Assembly (NCBI GenBank): GCA_023460575.1
Contig: JAEWPQ010000181.1
Coordinates: forward strand, 1-44,679
DNA: 44,679 nt
Direction: 5' to 3'
From: Bacillota bacterium
Lineage (GTDB): Bacteria > Bacillota > Clostridia > Lachnospirales > Lachnospiraceae
Positions 30,477 through 38,115 of this stretch are shown here, piece after piece; within the stretch, counting starts at the first letter, position 1, and each line of letters opens with the position of its first letter. Made by a program: the position numbers and the translations under genes. The notes under the pieces are model-generated. The model saw only the letters and a program-made list of their open reading frames with translations. It ran no database searches and was not told where the DNA came from.

Positions 30477-32348
30477 TTATCCGCAGCATGATCCCCCGGA
30501 ACCCTGAAACGTATCCTCAGGCCAGATCATGGTCTGAAATTTGCTCACTTCATCTTTCACTGCATTTAAATCAACGTTTTCCAAATCGTCCACTACCTTT
30601 ATATAACCATAAAAGGAATTGTCTCCTGTTGAAAAATCGAAGCTCTTTTCCGGTATAAAATACAGGGTATTTTCTTCTTTTTCCAGATACAGCTCAGTAA
30701 AAAAATCAGGGATCAGAAGATTTGTTCCATAGTCGATATCCGATCGGTTATCAATAAATGTCCACTCTGTGTCCACACCGGCTTTCACCACCGCAACTGC
30801 AGGCTTAAATCCCTGATCAGTCAGTTCCAGTGTAATTTTCTGAACGGGCTTTCCATTGTCATCTGTTGATTCCTGAGCAAGTACTACATCGTCAACCGGT
30901 ATGGTGTAACCGGCTGGAACCGGTTTTTGAGGCGCATATTCATTTAACACCCCCTGGCCCTCCGGTTGCTGGCCGCCATCTGTCTCTCCCTCTTTTGTGA
31001 CATTAATAGACCCCCGTATCATCCCCATCCAGCAGCTGTATGGAATCTTTCCTGTTTTATCCGGTGTAAATTCCACCACGTTTTCTCCTGTATGAAACGA
31101 GTACTCGATACCGTATTCCTGTATGATCATCCGGTTATTACAGCCGTTTATACTTCCTGCCGGCGCGTCTATGATCCATTTTACCGGGATCCCGGCCTGG
31201 ACCTTAATATTGGGATACCGTCCCGGACTTAAGGTGCTGTTGATCACCTGAACCCCATCTTCGATCTTTATCTCACCGGAACCTTCCTGCTTGTTCCCAC
31301 TGCTGCTTTCCATTCCAGGCAGGAAAGAGGAAGGACTGATTCCTGCTAAACTGATTCCCTGAGTAAACATGGACAGCCCCAGTACCACCACTAAAACCGC
31401 ACCTGCAGTCATGACTCTGTTTGAAAATTTCTTTGAAAGAACCGTGGATAAGGCTCCCAGAGAAAACATCAGAGGGACTGTACCAAGGCTGAATAAAAAC
31501 ATGGAAAGCGCACCGGAAAACGGATTTCCGGTTGACAAAGCATAAATCTGCATGGCCTGAAGGGGTCCGCAGGGCATAAGCCCATTTAACAGACCTACAA
31601 TTAAAGGACTGCTGCTTTTTGATTTTTCTTTTTGAATTTTAACTGCAAGAAACTTTGGCATTCTGGGGTTTAGTCTGCGAAGCCAGGGGAAAATCCCCAG
31701 CATGTTGACTCCCATAATTACCATAAAAATTCCAGCCGCCAGCTTCAAAACACCCTGAAAGGTATTGGAAAAGGTCACTGCTGCTCCCAGCCCTCCTGCC
31801 AGAAATCCAACCGCAGTATAAGAAATAACACGCCCCAGGTTATACAGAAATGCAGGACGTAAGGCTGCAATCCGTCCCTGGTTTAACTCTTCCTGTCCGC
31901 TTTTCGGAATACACTGGGAAAGGTTAATGCCGCCGCACATTGCCACACAGTGAACTGATGTAATGAGGCCAATTAAAAAGAGCATCCCGTAACCCATTGT
32001 TTCATCTGCCAGCTGACTTGGAACCAGGAGATTTAACAAACCGGATTGTTCTAAAAGCATATACAGGGACGCAATGATAATTAAAATTCCCACTGTCCTG
32101 TTTGTATCTTTTCTTTCCTGTCCCGGTTCAGTTATCACGCTGTATCCCAGATTATCAATAATTCCTGTTATACTCTGATAGGATATAATATCCGTATCAA
32201 AGGTAACCAGGGCAGTTCCGGTATTATAGCTTACCTCCGCTTTTTCGATTCCAGCTGTATTACGCAATTTTTTTTCAATTTTATTCTGGCAGCTGATACA
32301 GGTCATTCCGCCGATACGCAATTTTTTCGTTCTGACTGCAGTTCCCAT
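30477..32348 (-). CDS. HMA - DsbD/SafE membrane domain - double cupredoxin fusion protein
   Basis: A 623-residue fusion. Residues 8-70 are an HMA domain with GMTCISC; 85-335 form six to eight membrane helices of the DsbD_2/SafE (UreH-like) family with TSVHCVAMCGG and NGLMPCGPLQ, each with a conserved Cys in a helix; about 365-460 is a cupredoxin-like domain with SCWMGM as likely Cys/Met copper ligands; about 490-600 is a second, less complete one; the chain ends GGSCCG. The start at 32348 has GGAGG seven bases upstream. It probably moves Cu(I) or electrons across the membrane to an outer copper site; direction is inferred. Confidence 0.82.
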   Translation of the reverse strand: MGTAVRTKKLRIGGMTCISCQNKIEKKLRNTAGIEKAEVSYNTGTALVTFDTDIISYQSITGIIDNLGYSVITEPGQERKDTNRTVGILIIIASLYMLLEQSGLLNLLVPSQLADETMGYGMLFLIGLITSVHCVAMCGGINLSQCIPKSGQEELNQGRIAALRPAFLYNLGRVISYTAVGFLAGGLGAAVTFSNTFQGVLKLAAGIFMVIMGVNMLGIFPWLRRLNPRMPKFLAVKIQKEKSKSSSPLIVGLLNGLMPCGPLQAMQIYALSTGNPFSGALSMFLFSLGTVPLMFSLGALSTVLSKKFSNRVMTAGAVLVVVLGLSMFTQGISLAGISPSSFLPGMESSSGNKQEGSGEIKIEDGVQVINSTLSPGRYPNIKVQAGIPVKWIIDAPAGSINGCNNRMIIQEYGIEYSFHTGENVVEFTPDKTGKIPYSCWMGMIRGSINVTKEGETDGGQQPEGQGVLNEYAPQKPVPAGYTIPVDDVVLAQESTDDNGKPVQKITLELTDQGFKPAVAVVKAGVDTEWTFIDNRSDIDYGTNLLIPDFFTELYLEKEENTLYFIPEKSFDFSTGDNSFYGYIKVVDDLENVDLNAVKDEVSKFQTMIWPEDTFQGSGGSCCG

Positions 32349-32426
32349 TACGCATCCTCCTTTTTCATTTCTGTATAGAAGAATAACAGGATCATATGTA
32401 AAAGTTGTGTAGATGGTTTTCAGACA

Positions 32427-32471
32427 CAAAAAAAACACGCATATCTCATGCTGTCAAATGAGATACACGTG
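32427..32471 (-). terminator. Terminator of the aroQ-aroK fusion gene
   Basis: CACG-ca-TATCTCAT (32436-32449) pairs with ATGAGATA-ca-CGTG (32458-32471); on the minus strand eight Ts follow. It lies 28 bases after the stop. Confidence 0.88.
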
Positions 32472-32498
32472 CTGGAAAACCAGTGTTTTATATAAGTA

Positions 32499-33287
32499 TT
32501 ACACGGCTGATTCCAGTTTCATAAGTGACTGGATCAGCTCCTCACAGATGTCCACAATATTTTTACCGTCTGTTTCTATAATAATATCAGCCGCACTCTG
32601 GTAGAGGCTGGCCCGTCTCTCCATCAGTCCCTTTATATATTCCACATTCATGTTTCCATTTAAGATGGGGCGCTCATCGCTGTCCTTTACTCTCTCTAAT
32701 ATGGTTTCCGGGCTGGCTGTTAAAAGCACAATTCTGCTGTTTTTCTTTAAATTCTTCACATTCTCTTCCCTGATTACCGCACCGCCTCCGCAGGAGATGA
32801 TGGTCTGTCTGCAGTCCTTTAAGCTGATGATGGCGCTGCTCTCACAGTTACGAAAATACTCCTCTCCGTACGTTGCAAAGATATCCTTAATGGGCATCTT
32901 CTGCTCTTCCACGATTCTTGTGTCCACATCCACTTCATTCATAGCCAGCATATCTTTTAAATATTTGGACACTGTACTTTTGCCCGCTCCCATAAAACCA
33001 ATGAGGGCAATGTTATAATGAAACAGGTTCCTTCTCTGTACACGTTTACTTTCTTCCGCAACCTGACGGAAAATTCCAAGGAGTTCCTCTTTATAACCAT
33101 GTTCACCGATTGCCCGGATCAGAGTCTCCTGCTGAGCTTCTTCCTGCTCCGGCTGAAATATGGGAAGCTCAGATGCTTTCTTATATTCTATGATCTCTTC
33201 GATGCAGGAAAGCCGTTTCATTAAAAGTTCCAGAATCTGAAGGTCATATTGATTCAGATCGTTTCTAATTTCTTTCAGTTCTCTCAT
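32499..33287 (-). CDS. Chorismate mutase - shikimate kinase fusion
   Basis: A 262-residue bifunctional aromatic amino acid enzyme. Residues 1-85 are an AroQ-type chorismate mutase (RNDLNQYDLQILELLMKR and IIEYKK carry the typical Arg, Asp and Lys). Residues 92-262 are shikimate kinase: P-loop GFMGAGKST (97-105), DVDT for shikimate binding, CGGGAV, and the lid arginine in DERPIL. It converts shikimate to shikimate-3-phosphate and chorismate to prephenate, steps that are not adjacent in the pathway. It stands alone between a metal operon and an HxlR gene, with its own terminator. Confidence 0.92.
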   Translation of the reverse strand: MRELKEIRNDLNQYDLQILELLMKRLSCIEEIIEYKKASELPIFQPEQEEAQQETLIRAIGEHGYKEELLGIFRQVAEESKRVQRRNLFHYNIALIGFMGAGKSTVSKYLKDMLAMNEVDVDTRIVEEQKMPIKDIFATYGEEYFRNCESSAIISLKDCRQTIISCGGGAVIREENVKNLKKNSRIVLLTASPETILERVKDSDERPILNGNMNVEYIKGLMERRASLYQSAADIIIETDGKNIVDICEELIQSLMKLESAV

Positions 33288-33364
33288 TTTGCTTCTCCCT
33301 AAACTATCCGTTGGTATAATTTTTTACATTATACATACAGCTACGTGGTATTGTAAAGCAATTC

Positions 33365-33703
33365 TTACGCCTTTTCTTCAAGAAAATGAATATATTCATC
33401 TCCCCATTCTCCCAGTGCAATCAGTACTTTGTCAAATTTATCACCGATTTCACTTAAGGAGTATTCCACCTTTGGGGGAATCTGGGAATATTCTTTTCTA
33501 ACAATAAGCCCCTCTTCTTCCAGAGATTTCAACTGTCTGGAAAGTGTGGTATGGGTAATCTCCTCCGGCATCATTCGCTTCAGTTCATTAAACCGCACCG
33601 GTCCATCCTTTAATAAATAAAGAAGATATATGGACCATTTACCGGAAAGGACTTTTTGAGAGGTAACGTAAGGACATATACCAAATAAATCTTTTTTATC
33701 CAT
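33365..33703 (-). CDS. HxlR-family winged-helix regulator
   Basis: A 112-residue HxlR-type regulator with CPYVTSQKVLSGKWSIYLLY (about residues 9-28), recognition region RFNELKRMMPEEITHTTLSR and wing VEYSLSEIG. It has a single cysteine at the position used for thiol sensing in YodB/HypR-like proteins. GGAGG eight bases before the ATG at 33703 sets the start over the frame at 33733. Divergent from a flavin-type PNPOx protein, which it probably controls, by analogy with HypR/YodB and their oxidoreductase targets. Confidence 0.88.
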   Translation of the reverse strand: MDKKDLFGICPYVTSQKVLSGKWSIYLLYLLKDGPVRFNELKRMMPEEITHTTLSRQLKSLEEEGLIVRKEYSQIPPKVEYSLSEIGDKFDKVLIALGEWGDEYIHFLEEKA

Positions 33704-33718
33704 ATAGGTATCCTCCTT

Positions 33719-33731
33719 GATACTAGGTATC
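33719..33731. promoter_or_regulatory. Perfect palindrome, candidate HxlR operator
   Basis: GATAC-TAG-GTATC lies 15 bases upstream of the HxlR start, between it and the divergent PNPOx gene. A related GATACTA sits at the other HxlR locus (29414-29420). Confidence 0.5.
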
Positions 33732-33821
33732 ATAAAATATCGTAGTTTACAAATTATTCATACTAGATATAATAATCTCGTAAGCAAATTATAGCATGGA
33801 TACCTGAAAGGAGCAAGAGCA

Positions 33822-34217
33822 ATGAACGAAATCCTCAATTACTTAAAAGAATGCGGTACATTTTATTTAGCAACAGCTGAGGGAGACCAGCCCCGTGTAC
33901 GTCCCTTTGGTGCTGTATGTGAATTTGAAGGCAGACTTTACATCACAACCAATAATCAGAAAAAAGTATTTGATCAGATGAAAAAAAATCCTAAAATTGA
34001 AATTTCTGCTATGAATAAGGGAACATGGATCAGACTGGAAGCCGAAGCTGTATGGGATGACCGCAGAGAAGCACGTGCAGCCATGATGGCCGACAACGAG
34101 GCTTCCCTCAGCCGTATGTATTCCGTTGATGATGGTATTTTTGCAGTTTTATATTTAAAGAATGCAACTGCAACAATTTTCTCCTTCACATCTGAGCCAA
34201 AAGTTGTTACTTTCTAA
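33822..34217 (+). CDS. Pyridoxamine 5'-phosphate oxidase-like flavin protein
   Basis: A 131-residue single-domain split-barrel protein of the PNPOx-like group. YLKECGTFYLATAEGDQPRV, RPFGAVCEFEGRLYITTNN and RLEAEAVW are the usual FMN- or F420-type barrel motifs. Small members bind FMN and reduce quinones or other electrophiles; substrate not determinable here. AAGGAG is eight bases before the ATG. Control by the divergent HxlR regulator suggests a role in thiol or quinone stress. Confidence 0.85.
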   Translation: MNEILNYLKECGTFYLATAEGDQPRVRPFGAVCEFEGRLYITTNNQKKVFDQMKKNPKIEISAMNKGTWIRLEAEAVWDDRREARAAMMADNEASLSRMYSVDDGIFAVLYLKNATATIFSFTSEPKVVTF

Positions 34218-34225
34218 ATCTTAGC

Positions 34226-34256
34226 GGAAAACGGCAGCTGATAAACTGCCGTTTCC
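34226..34256. terminator. Hairpin between convergent PNPOx and chemotaxis genes
   Basis: GGAAAACGGCAG (34226-34237) pairs with CTGCCGTTTCC (34246-34256) with one bulged base, between two converging genes, and could serve both. Confidence 0.7.
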
Positions 34257-34272
34257 TTAAAAAATTCTTCTG

Positions 34273-35943
34273 TTATTTTAATCGGAATTTCTCCACTTCT
34301 TTAGAAAGTAAATGAGCCTGTGCCGCCAGTTCTTCACTGGAAGAAGAGCTTTCCTCAGCAGTGGCTGCATTGGTCTGAATGACTGCAGAAACTTGAGAAA
34401 GTCCCTGATTGATCTCATCAATTACAACTGCCTGCTTTGCAGATGCCTGTTCTATTTCTCCAACTGACCGTCCCACAAGCTCTGATTTTTCTCCTACTCC
34501 AAGGAGCAGTCTGGCTGTTTCCTCCGCCAGTTCCTCTCCTTCAGACACCATTTTCACAGAGTTTTGAATCAGGTCCGCGGTCTGCCTGGCTGCCTCTGCT
34601 GATTTCCCGGCAAGGTTTCTTACCTCATCAGCTACAACAGCAAAGCCCTTTCCGGCGTCACCTGCACGGGCGGATTCCACTGCCGCATTCAGTGCCAGAA
34701 TATTTGTCTGAAATGCAATATCCTCAATTACTTTTGTTATACTGGATATCTTTTCAGATGCAGTACCAATATCTTTCATTGCAGTGTTTAATTTCTGCAT
34801 ATATGCATTGCCGTCTTTAAGACCTTTTCCGGTTTCTTCAATATAAATCGTGGCTTTCTTCACATTTTCTGCATTTTGTTCTGCTTCCTTAGCTATACTG
34901 CTCACTGACGCGCTTAATTCTTCCACGGTTGCGGCCTGTTCCGTGGTTCCTGATGCAAGCGCCTGGGCTGCTGATGCCACCTGGGCGGAACCTTGGTTTA
35001 CCTGGTCAGCGGCAACACTGATTGAAAGCAGCGTCCGGCTTAAATCATTCCTTATTTTCTGTAAAGCAAGACCAAGAACGTCTTTCTCAGAGCGCAGAGG
35101 AACCTCTGTTGTAAAGTCACCGTTGCTGATCTCTTCTGCTGCATTTACCTGTTTTTTAATACTGTCAGTCATTTGCATAAAAGCGCCAGCAAGCTGCCCT
35201 GTTTCATCTTTTGAATCGATATTATTCAGATTCACATCGATATGACCTGATGCAATACGGCCTGCTGCTTCCACAACTTCAGTAATCGGGCGGCTGATCA
35301 TAGCGGATATTCTGTTTCCTAAAAACATGCCAGAGCATGCACCAAATATTACGACCAGTATCAGAATTATAATGAGAACATCAGCTGTAATACGATTATC
35401 ATTGTTCGTATTATGTGCTTCACCCATGCGGTTATCAATGAGAATATCAAAGTTATCAAACATTTTTTGGATATTGTCGGTTTCCTTTAAAAGCTCAGCA
35501 TATGCTTCTTCACTTTTTCCATCTCTTGCCTCATTTAGACATCTCTGAATAGCAGGCTCAAAAGAATTATTAAACAATTCCACAGATTCATCAAGAAGTG
35601 CAAAAGAAGCAGGATTGGTGATTGTTTCGCGGTACTTTGCTATATTAGTCAGAAATTTTTCCTTATCACTTTGGAATCCCTGTTCCAATTTATCCAGCTC
35701 ACCGCTGTCACCAGCTACAATTACCATTGTTCTGGAATCAATACGAAACTGATACAGCCCCTCAATAGCTGCAATCAGATTTTCAATAGGAGCTGTCTGC
35801 TTTTCATATAAATATGTATCCATAGCGCTGATTCTGAAAAGTCCCGCAACTCCAGCCCCTCCCACTAAAAGCATGATCAGCGTCAGACATAAAAAACCCG
35901 TCCGCAGTTTTCGGGAAATGCTGTAATTTTTAAAATTCTTCAT
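34273..35943 (-). CDS. Methyl-accepting chemotaxis protein
   Basis: A 556-residue transmembrane chemoreceptor: helix 1 (about residues 14-36), a four-helix-bundle ligand domain (37-188), helix 2 (189-212), HAMP (about 213-265), and a signalling domain whose tip reads IEDIAFQTNILALNAAVESA, followed by GKGFAVVADEVRNLAG, then a coiled coil. It tells the CheA/CheW complex about an unknown ligand. No other chemotaxis gene is nearby. GGGAGG precedes the ATG. Inverted GTACCAAA repeats lie directly upstream. Confidence 0.93.
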   Translation of the reverse strand: MKNFKNYSISRKLRTGFLCLTLIMLLVGGAGVAGLFRISAMDTYLYEKQTAPIENLIAAIEGLYQFRIDSRTMVIVAGDSGELDKLEQGFQSDKEKFLTNIAKYRETITNPASFALLDESVELFNNSFEPAIQRCLNEARDGKSEEAYAELLKETDNIQKMFDNFDILIDNRMGEAHNTNNDNRITADVLIIILILVVIFGACSGMFLGNRISAMISRPITEVVEAAGRIASGHIDVNLNNIDSKDETGQLAGAFMQMTDSIKKQVNAAEEISNGDFTTEVPLRSEKDVLGLALQKIRNDLSRTLLSISVAADQVNQGSAQVASAAQALASGTTEQAATVEELSASVSSIAKEAEQNAENVKKATIYIEETGKGLKDGNAYMQKLNTAMKDIGTASEKISSITKVIEDIAFQTNILALNAAVESARAGDAGKGFAVVADEVRNLAGKSAEAARQTADLIQNSVKMVSEGEELAEETARLLLGVGEKSELVGRSVGEIEQASAKQAVVIDEINQGLSQVSAVIQTNAATAEESSSSSEELAAQAHLLSKEVEKFRLK

Positions 35944-35993
35944 TGGTTTCCTCCCTGTTTATCTTTTGCAGCTAGTACCAAAATTACTATTCG

Positions 35994-36354
35994 CAGTATA
36001 TTTGGTACTGCGGTATTCTTACTCTATTCCTGAATATAAGCGTATAAAATTCGATTATGACGGTGATTTAGACGGCTTTCTTTTACTTTACTCATACACT
36101 TCATTTTGTCTGAAAGAACCCTGGTCCGGGAGAAGAAAAAGAGTATTCCTCCTTTATCATGACGTGAATTATGACGGCGCTCTTTATTTAACAAACAAAA
36201 TCTAAAGATGATTATTTCGTCAATTATTTTACTTTATATTTTTAAATGTATAATTTACATGTTTACTTCATATTTGACAAACAATATGTTTACGATGTAT
36301 AATTTACATTGTCGAAAAATACATATTTTTGTAACCGCAGTACCAAATATACTG
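35994..36354. repeat. 21-bp perfect inverted repeat pair, 319 bases apart
   Basis: Bases 35994-36014 are the exact reverse complement of 36334-36354. Each copy contains the smaller dyad CAGTA-N7-TACTG, so each could bind a dimeric protein alone, and the two could be looped together. Alternatively they are the ends of a very small non-coding mobile element; no target-site duplication is obvious next to them. Confidence 0.85.
36274..36303 (+). promoter_or_regulatory. Consensus promoter of the candidate small RNA
   Basis: Perfect TTGACA (36274-36279) and perfect TATAAT (36298-36303) are 18 bases apart. The -10 lies in the second copy of a 15-bp direct repeat ATGTATAATTTACAT (36246-36260 and 36295-36309). 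Confidence 0.7.
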
Positions 36355-36428
36355 TGACAATTTATACCATTTAAGAGCACAGGCACCCTTTCGTTTTCTA
36401 ACGAATCAGAGCCTGTACTCTTTATTTT
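36310..36428 (+). ncRNA. Candidate small non-coding RNA, about 120 nt
   Basis: Between a consensus promoter and a strong rightward terminator there are about 120 bases without an open frame. ATTGTC (36308-36313) could pair with GACAAT (36356-36361) to close a stem containing one copy of the 21-bp repeat. The terminator faces right, although the nearest rightward protein gene is more than 2 kb away upstream and separated by a leftward gene, so some local rightward transcript is expected. No known RNA family is recognised. Confidence 0.4.
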
Positions 36429-36430
36429 TT
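36373..36430 (+). terminator. Strong rightward terminator
   Basis: AAGAGcACAGGC (36373-36384) pairs with GCCTGTaCTCTT (36411-36422), with an inner TTCGTT/AACGAA stem, then TATTTTTT. The minus-strand side lacks a T tract, so it serves rightward transcription. Confidence 0.8.
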
Positions 36431-36434
36431 GTTA

Positions 36435-37643
36435 TTAATCAGACATTAACCGTTTCTCACCTGTAATATTTTGAATTTCATCAATATCCTGAGTAACTTC
36501 TAAAACACCCATATATTCTCCCCCTTCGCTGCGCACGGCATAATAACGGATCAGTATATACTTTTTACCCATTCTGATCCAGAAATCTTCCTCATCTTTT
36601 ACACCATTTTTAAAATCTTCAACAATTTTTTCAACGATATGAACACTTGCAGGCGGATGGCAGTTGGAAACATTTCTGCCAAGTATCGTTCTGGTTCTTG
36701 GAAATGCTCTGCTCTTTCCCTCGGAGAAATATTTTACTTTATCATCCTTATCCACAAACGTGATATCAAAAGGCAGAGTGTTTAGTAATGCAGTCAGTTC
36801 TTCTGTTTTCATCTCCCCCGACGGAAGCTTCACAATTCCGGCTTCCGGCTCAGTTGGGGTGCTTTCTTCTTTGTCAGCTTTGGGCTCCCACTGCGGCACA
36901 TCCTCAATCATATAGCCGATTTCACCGCTTCCGTCTGCAATTGTTTTCCATTCCTCCTGGGTGAGATTTTCCATCAGCATGGGGACCATGATATTTTCTT
37001 CCTTAAATATCATTTCCTCGATCTTATCAGCCATATCCTGAGCTTTCCTTATGAAAGTTTCGGTTTGATGTGAATGCCTCTCTAACAGGGCGGCTACTTC
37101 TTTGACCTGAGCTCTGATTTCGTCATCTACTCCCCACATAACCTTGGGCGGAGCCGTGATTCCATATTTCTCCATATACGGAAAATATAAATTTTCCTTT
37201 TTTTTATAATGAATGCTTAAATCTTTTAACTGATCCACTCCCGCTTTCAGCTGCTTAACTGCACCAGGATCATCAATTGCCGTCAGAGACAAAAAAGGAC
37301 GGATTTCCTTTTCCAGTATGTGTGAGATCTTTTTATTTTCCCTGACCATCACATGAACCGGGTGGCCGGGAATGAGCGCCGGCTGCTCCGGCTGATGGAT
37401 TTCCTCTATTGATCCCTTAAATACTGCTGCATGAACATCACAGAGTTTCTGCACTTCTTCAACCGGAAGTCCCTCTGCAATCAATGCTCCTTCTGCTTCC
37501 GAGATCTCCGTAGCTGACACTCCGTGAAATACTTCTTCAAATTGGGTTTTCACTTCATCCACTGTTTTTCCTTCATGGAGCTGCCGGATAATATCTTTTA
37601 TTGTCTTTTGTCTCATCTGACGGTTATTGATGTATTCGCTCAT
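36435..37643 (-). CDS. DUF438 - hemerythrin - PAS protein
   Basis: A 402-residue cytoplasmic protein: DUF438 domain (about residues 10-80), hemerythrin-like four-helix domain (about 85-240, with HPVHVMVRENK, IHYKKKENLYFPYMEKYG and ERHSHQ as ligand regions) and a PAS domain (about 285-395, ending EYMGVLEVTQDIDEIQ). This architecture is widespread in anaerobes and thought to sense O2, NO or redox state, with the PAS domain perhaps binding haem or a metabolite. AAGGAG is seven bases before the ATG. It is transcribed separately from the small ferredoxin upstream, which has its own terminator. Confidence 0.9.
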   Translation of the reverse strand: MSEYINNRQMRQKTIKDIIRQLHEGKTVDEVKTQFEEVFHGVSATEISEAEGALIAEGLPVEEVQKLCDVHAAVFKGSIEEIHQPEQPALIPGHPVHVMVRENKKISHILEKEIRPFLSLTAIDDPGAVKQLKAGVDQLKDLSIHYKKKENLYFPYMEKYGITAPPKVMWGVDDEIRAQVKEVAALLERHSHQTETFIRKAQDMADKIEEMIFKEENIMVPMLMENLTQEEWKTIADGSGEIGYMIEDVPQWEPKADKEESTPTEPEAGIVKLPSGEMKTEELTALLNTLPFDITFVDKDDKVKYFSEGKSRAFPRTRTILGRNVSNCHPPASVHIVEKIVEDFKNGVKDEEDFWIRMGKKYILIRYYAVRSEGGEYMGVLEVTQDIDEIQNITGEKRLMSD

Positions 37644-37676
37644 AACAGTTCTCCTTTTCTCACTTTATAATGAAGT

Positions 37677-37724
37677 AATAAAAACACCTCTGTCTGATTC
37701 TTTACTTCTTTTCAGAAAGAGGTG
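37677..37724 (-). terminator. Terminator of the small ferredoxin gene
   Basis: CACCTCT (37685-37691) pairs with AGAGGTG (37718-37724), extended inside by TCTG/CAGA; on the minus strand five Ts follow. Confidence 0.8.
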
Positions 37725-37734
37725 CTTTTAGTGA

Positions 37735-37923
37735 TTATTCTACTTTAATTACAGAGACCGGACAGCTTTCCTGTGCTTCCACTGCCGATGATTCTACAGC
37801 TTCAGGTACAGTATCAACGTAAACTTCTGCAGGACCATCATCTCCCATTCTGAATACTTCGGGACAAATTGACGGGCAAAGTCCGCATTCAATGCAACCC
37901 TCTCTATCTACTTCTGCTATCAT
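37735..37923 (-). CDS. Single-cluster [4Fe-4S] ferredoxin
   Basis: A 62-residue acidic ferredoxin. Cys10, Cys13, Cys16 and the distant Cys54 (in SCPV) form the usual single [4Fe-4S] site; Cys20 is a fifth cysteine that in some relatives makes a disulfide or second site. It carries electrons for cytoplasmic redox enzymes. It is monocistronic, with a terminator 10 bases after the stop. Confidence 0.92.
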   Translation of the reverse strand: MIAEVDREGCIECGLCPSICPEVFRMGDDGPAEVYVDTVPEAVESSAVEAQESCPVSVIKVE

Positions 37924-38045
37924 TTTTTAACTCCTTTCTGTTCTGTCCCGGGGACAGCTTTCATTCTTTGACCCTGAATGCACTTTTATTGTTGGTAACT
38001 TTTATAAAAAATATCCATTAATTTTATACAGAATACAAGAAAAAA

Positions 38046-38097
38046 GAAGATCTGCATCCGGCCGCTTACTTTTAGGCCGGAATTTTCAGATCTTCTG
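38046..38097 (-). terminator. Terminator of the glycerol dehydrogenase-like gene
   Basis: AGAAGATCTG (38046-38055) pairs with CAGATCTTCT (38088-38097), and inside CCGGCC pairs with GGCCGG. Six Ts follow on the minus strand. Confidence 0.9.
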
Positions 38098-38115
38098 TTT
38101 TATTTCTGATCAATC

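Larger units (their letters stand above)
35944..36434. other. 490-base gene-poor region with repeats, a promoter and a terminator
   Basis: No convincing protein gene: a 79-codon plus-strand frame (35966-36205) lacks a ribosome site and begins among the repeats. The region holds a 21-bp perfect inverted repeat (35994-36014 and 36334-36354), an AGTACCAAA/TTTGGTACT pair (35974-35982 and 36001-36009), a 15-bp direct repeat, and a promoter plus terminator for a short rightward transcript. Confidence 0.7.

Noticed and set aside
35966..36205. 79-codon plus-strand reading frame upstream of the chemoreceptor gene
   Set aside because: No ribosome binding site, starts inside the repeat motifs, and composition does not look like a protein; kept only as part of the gene-poor region.
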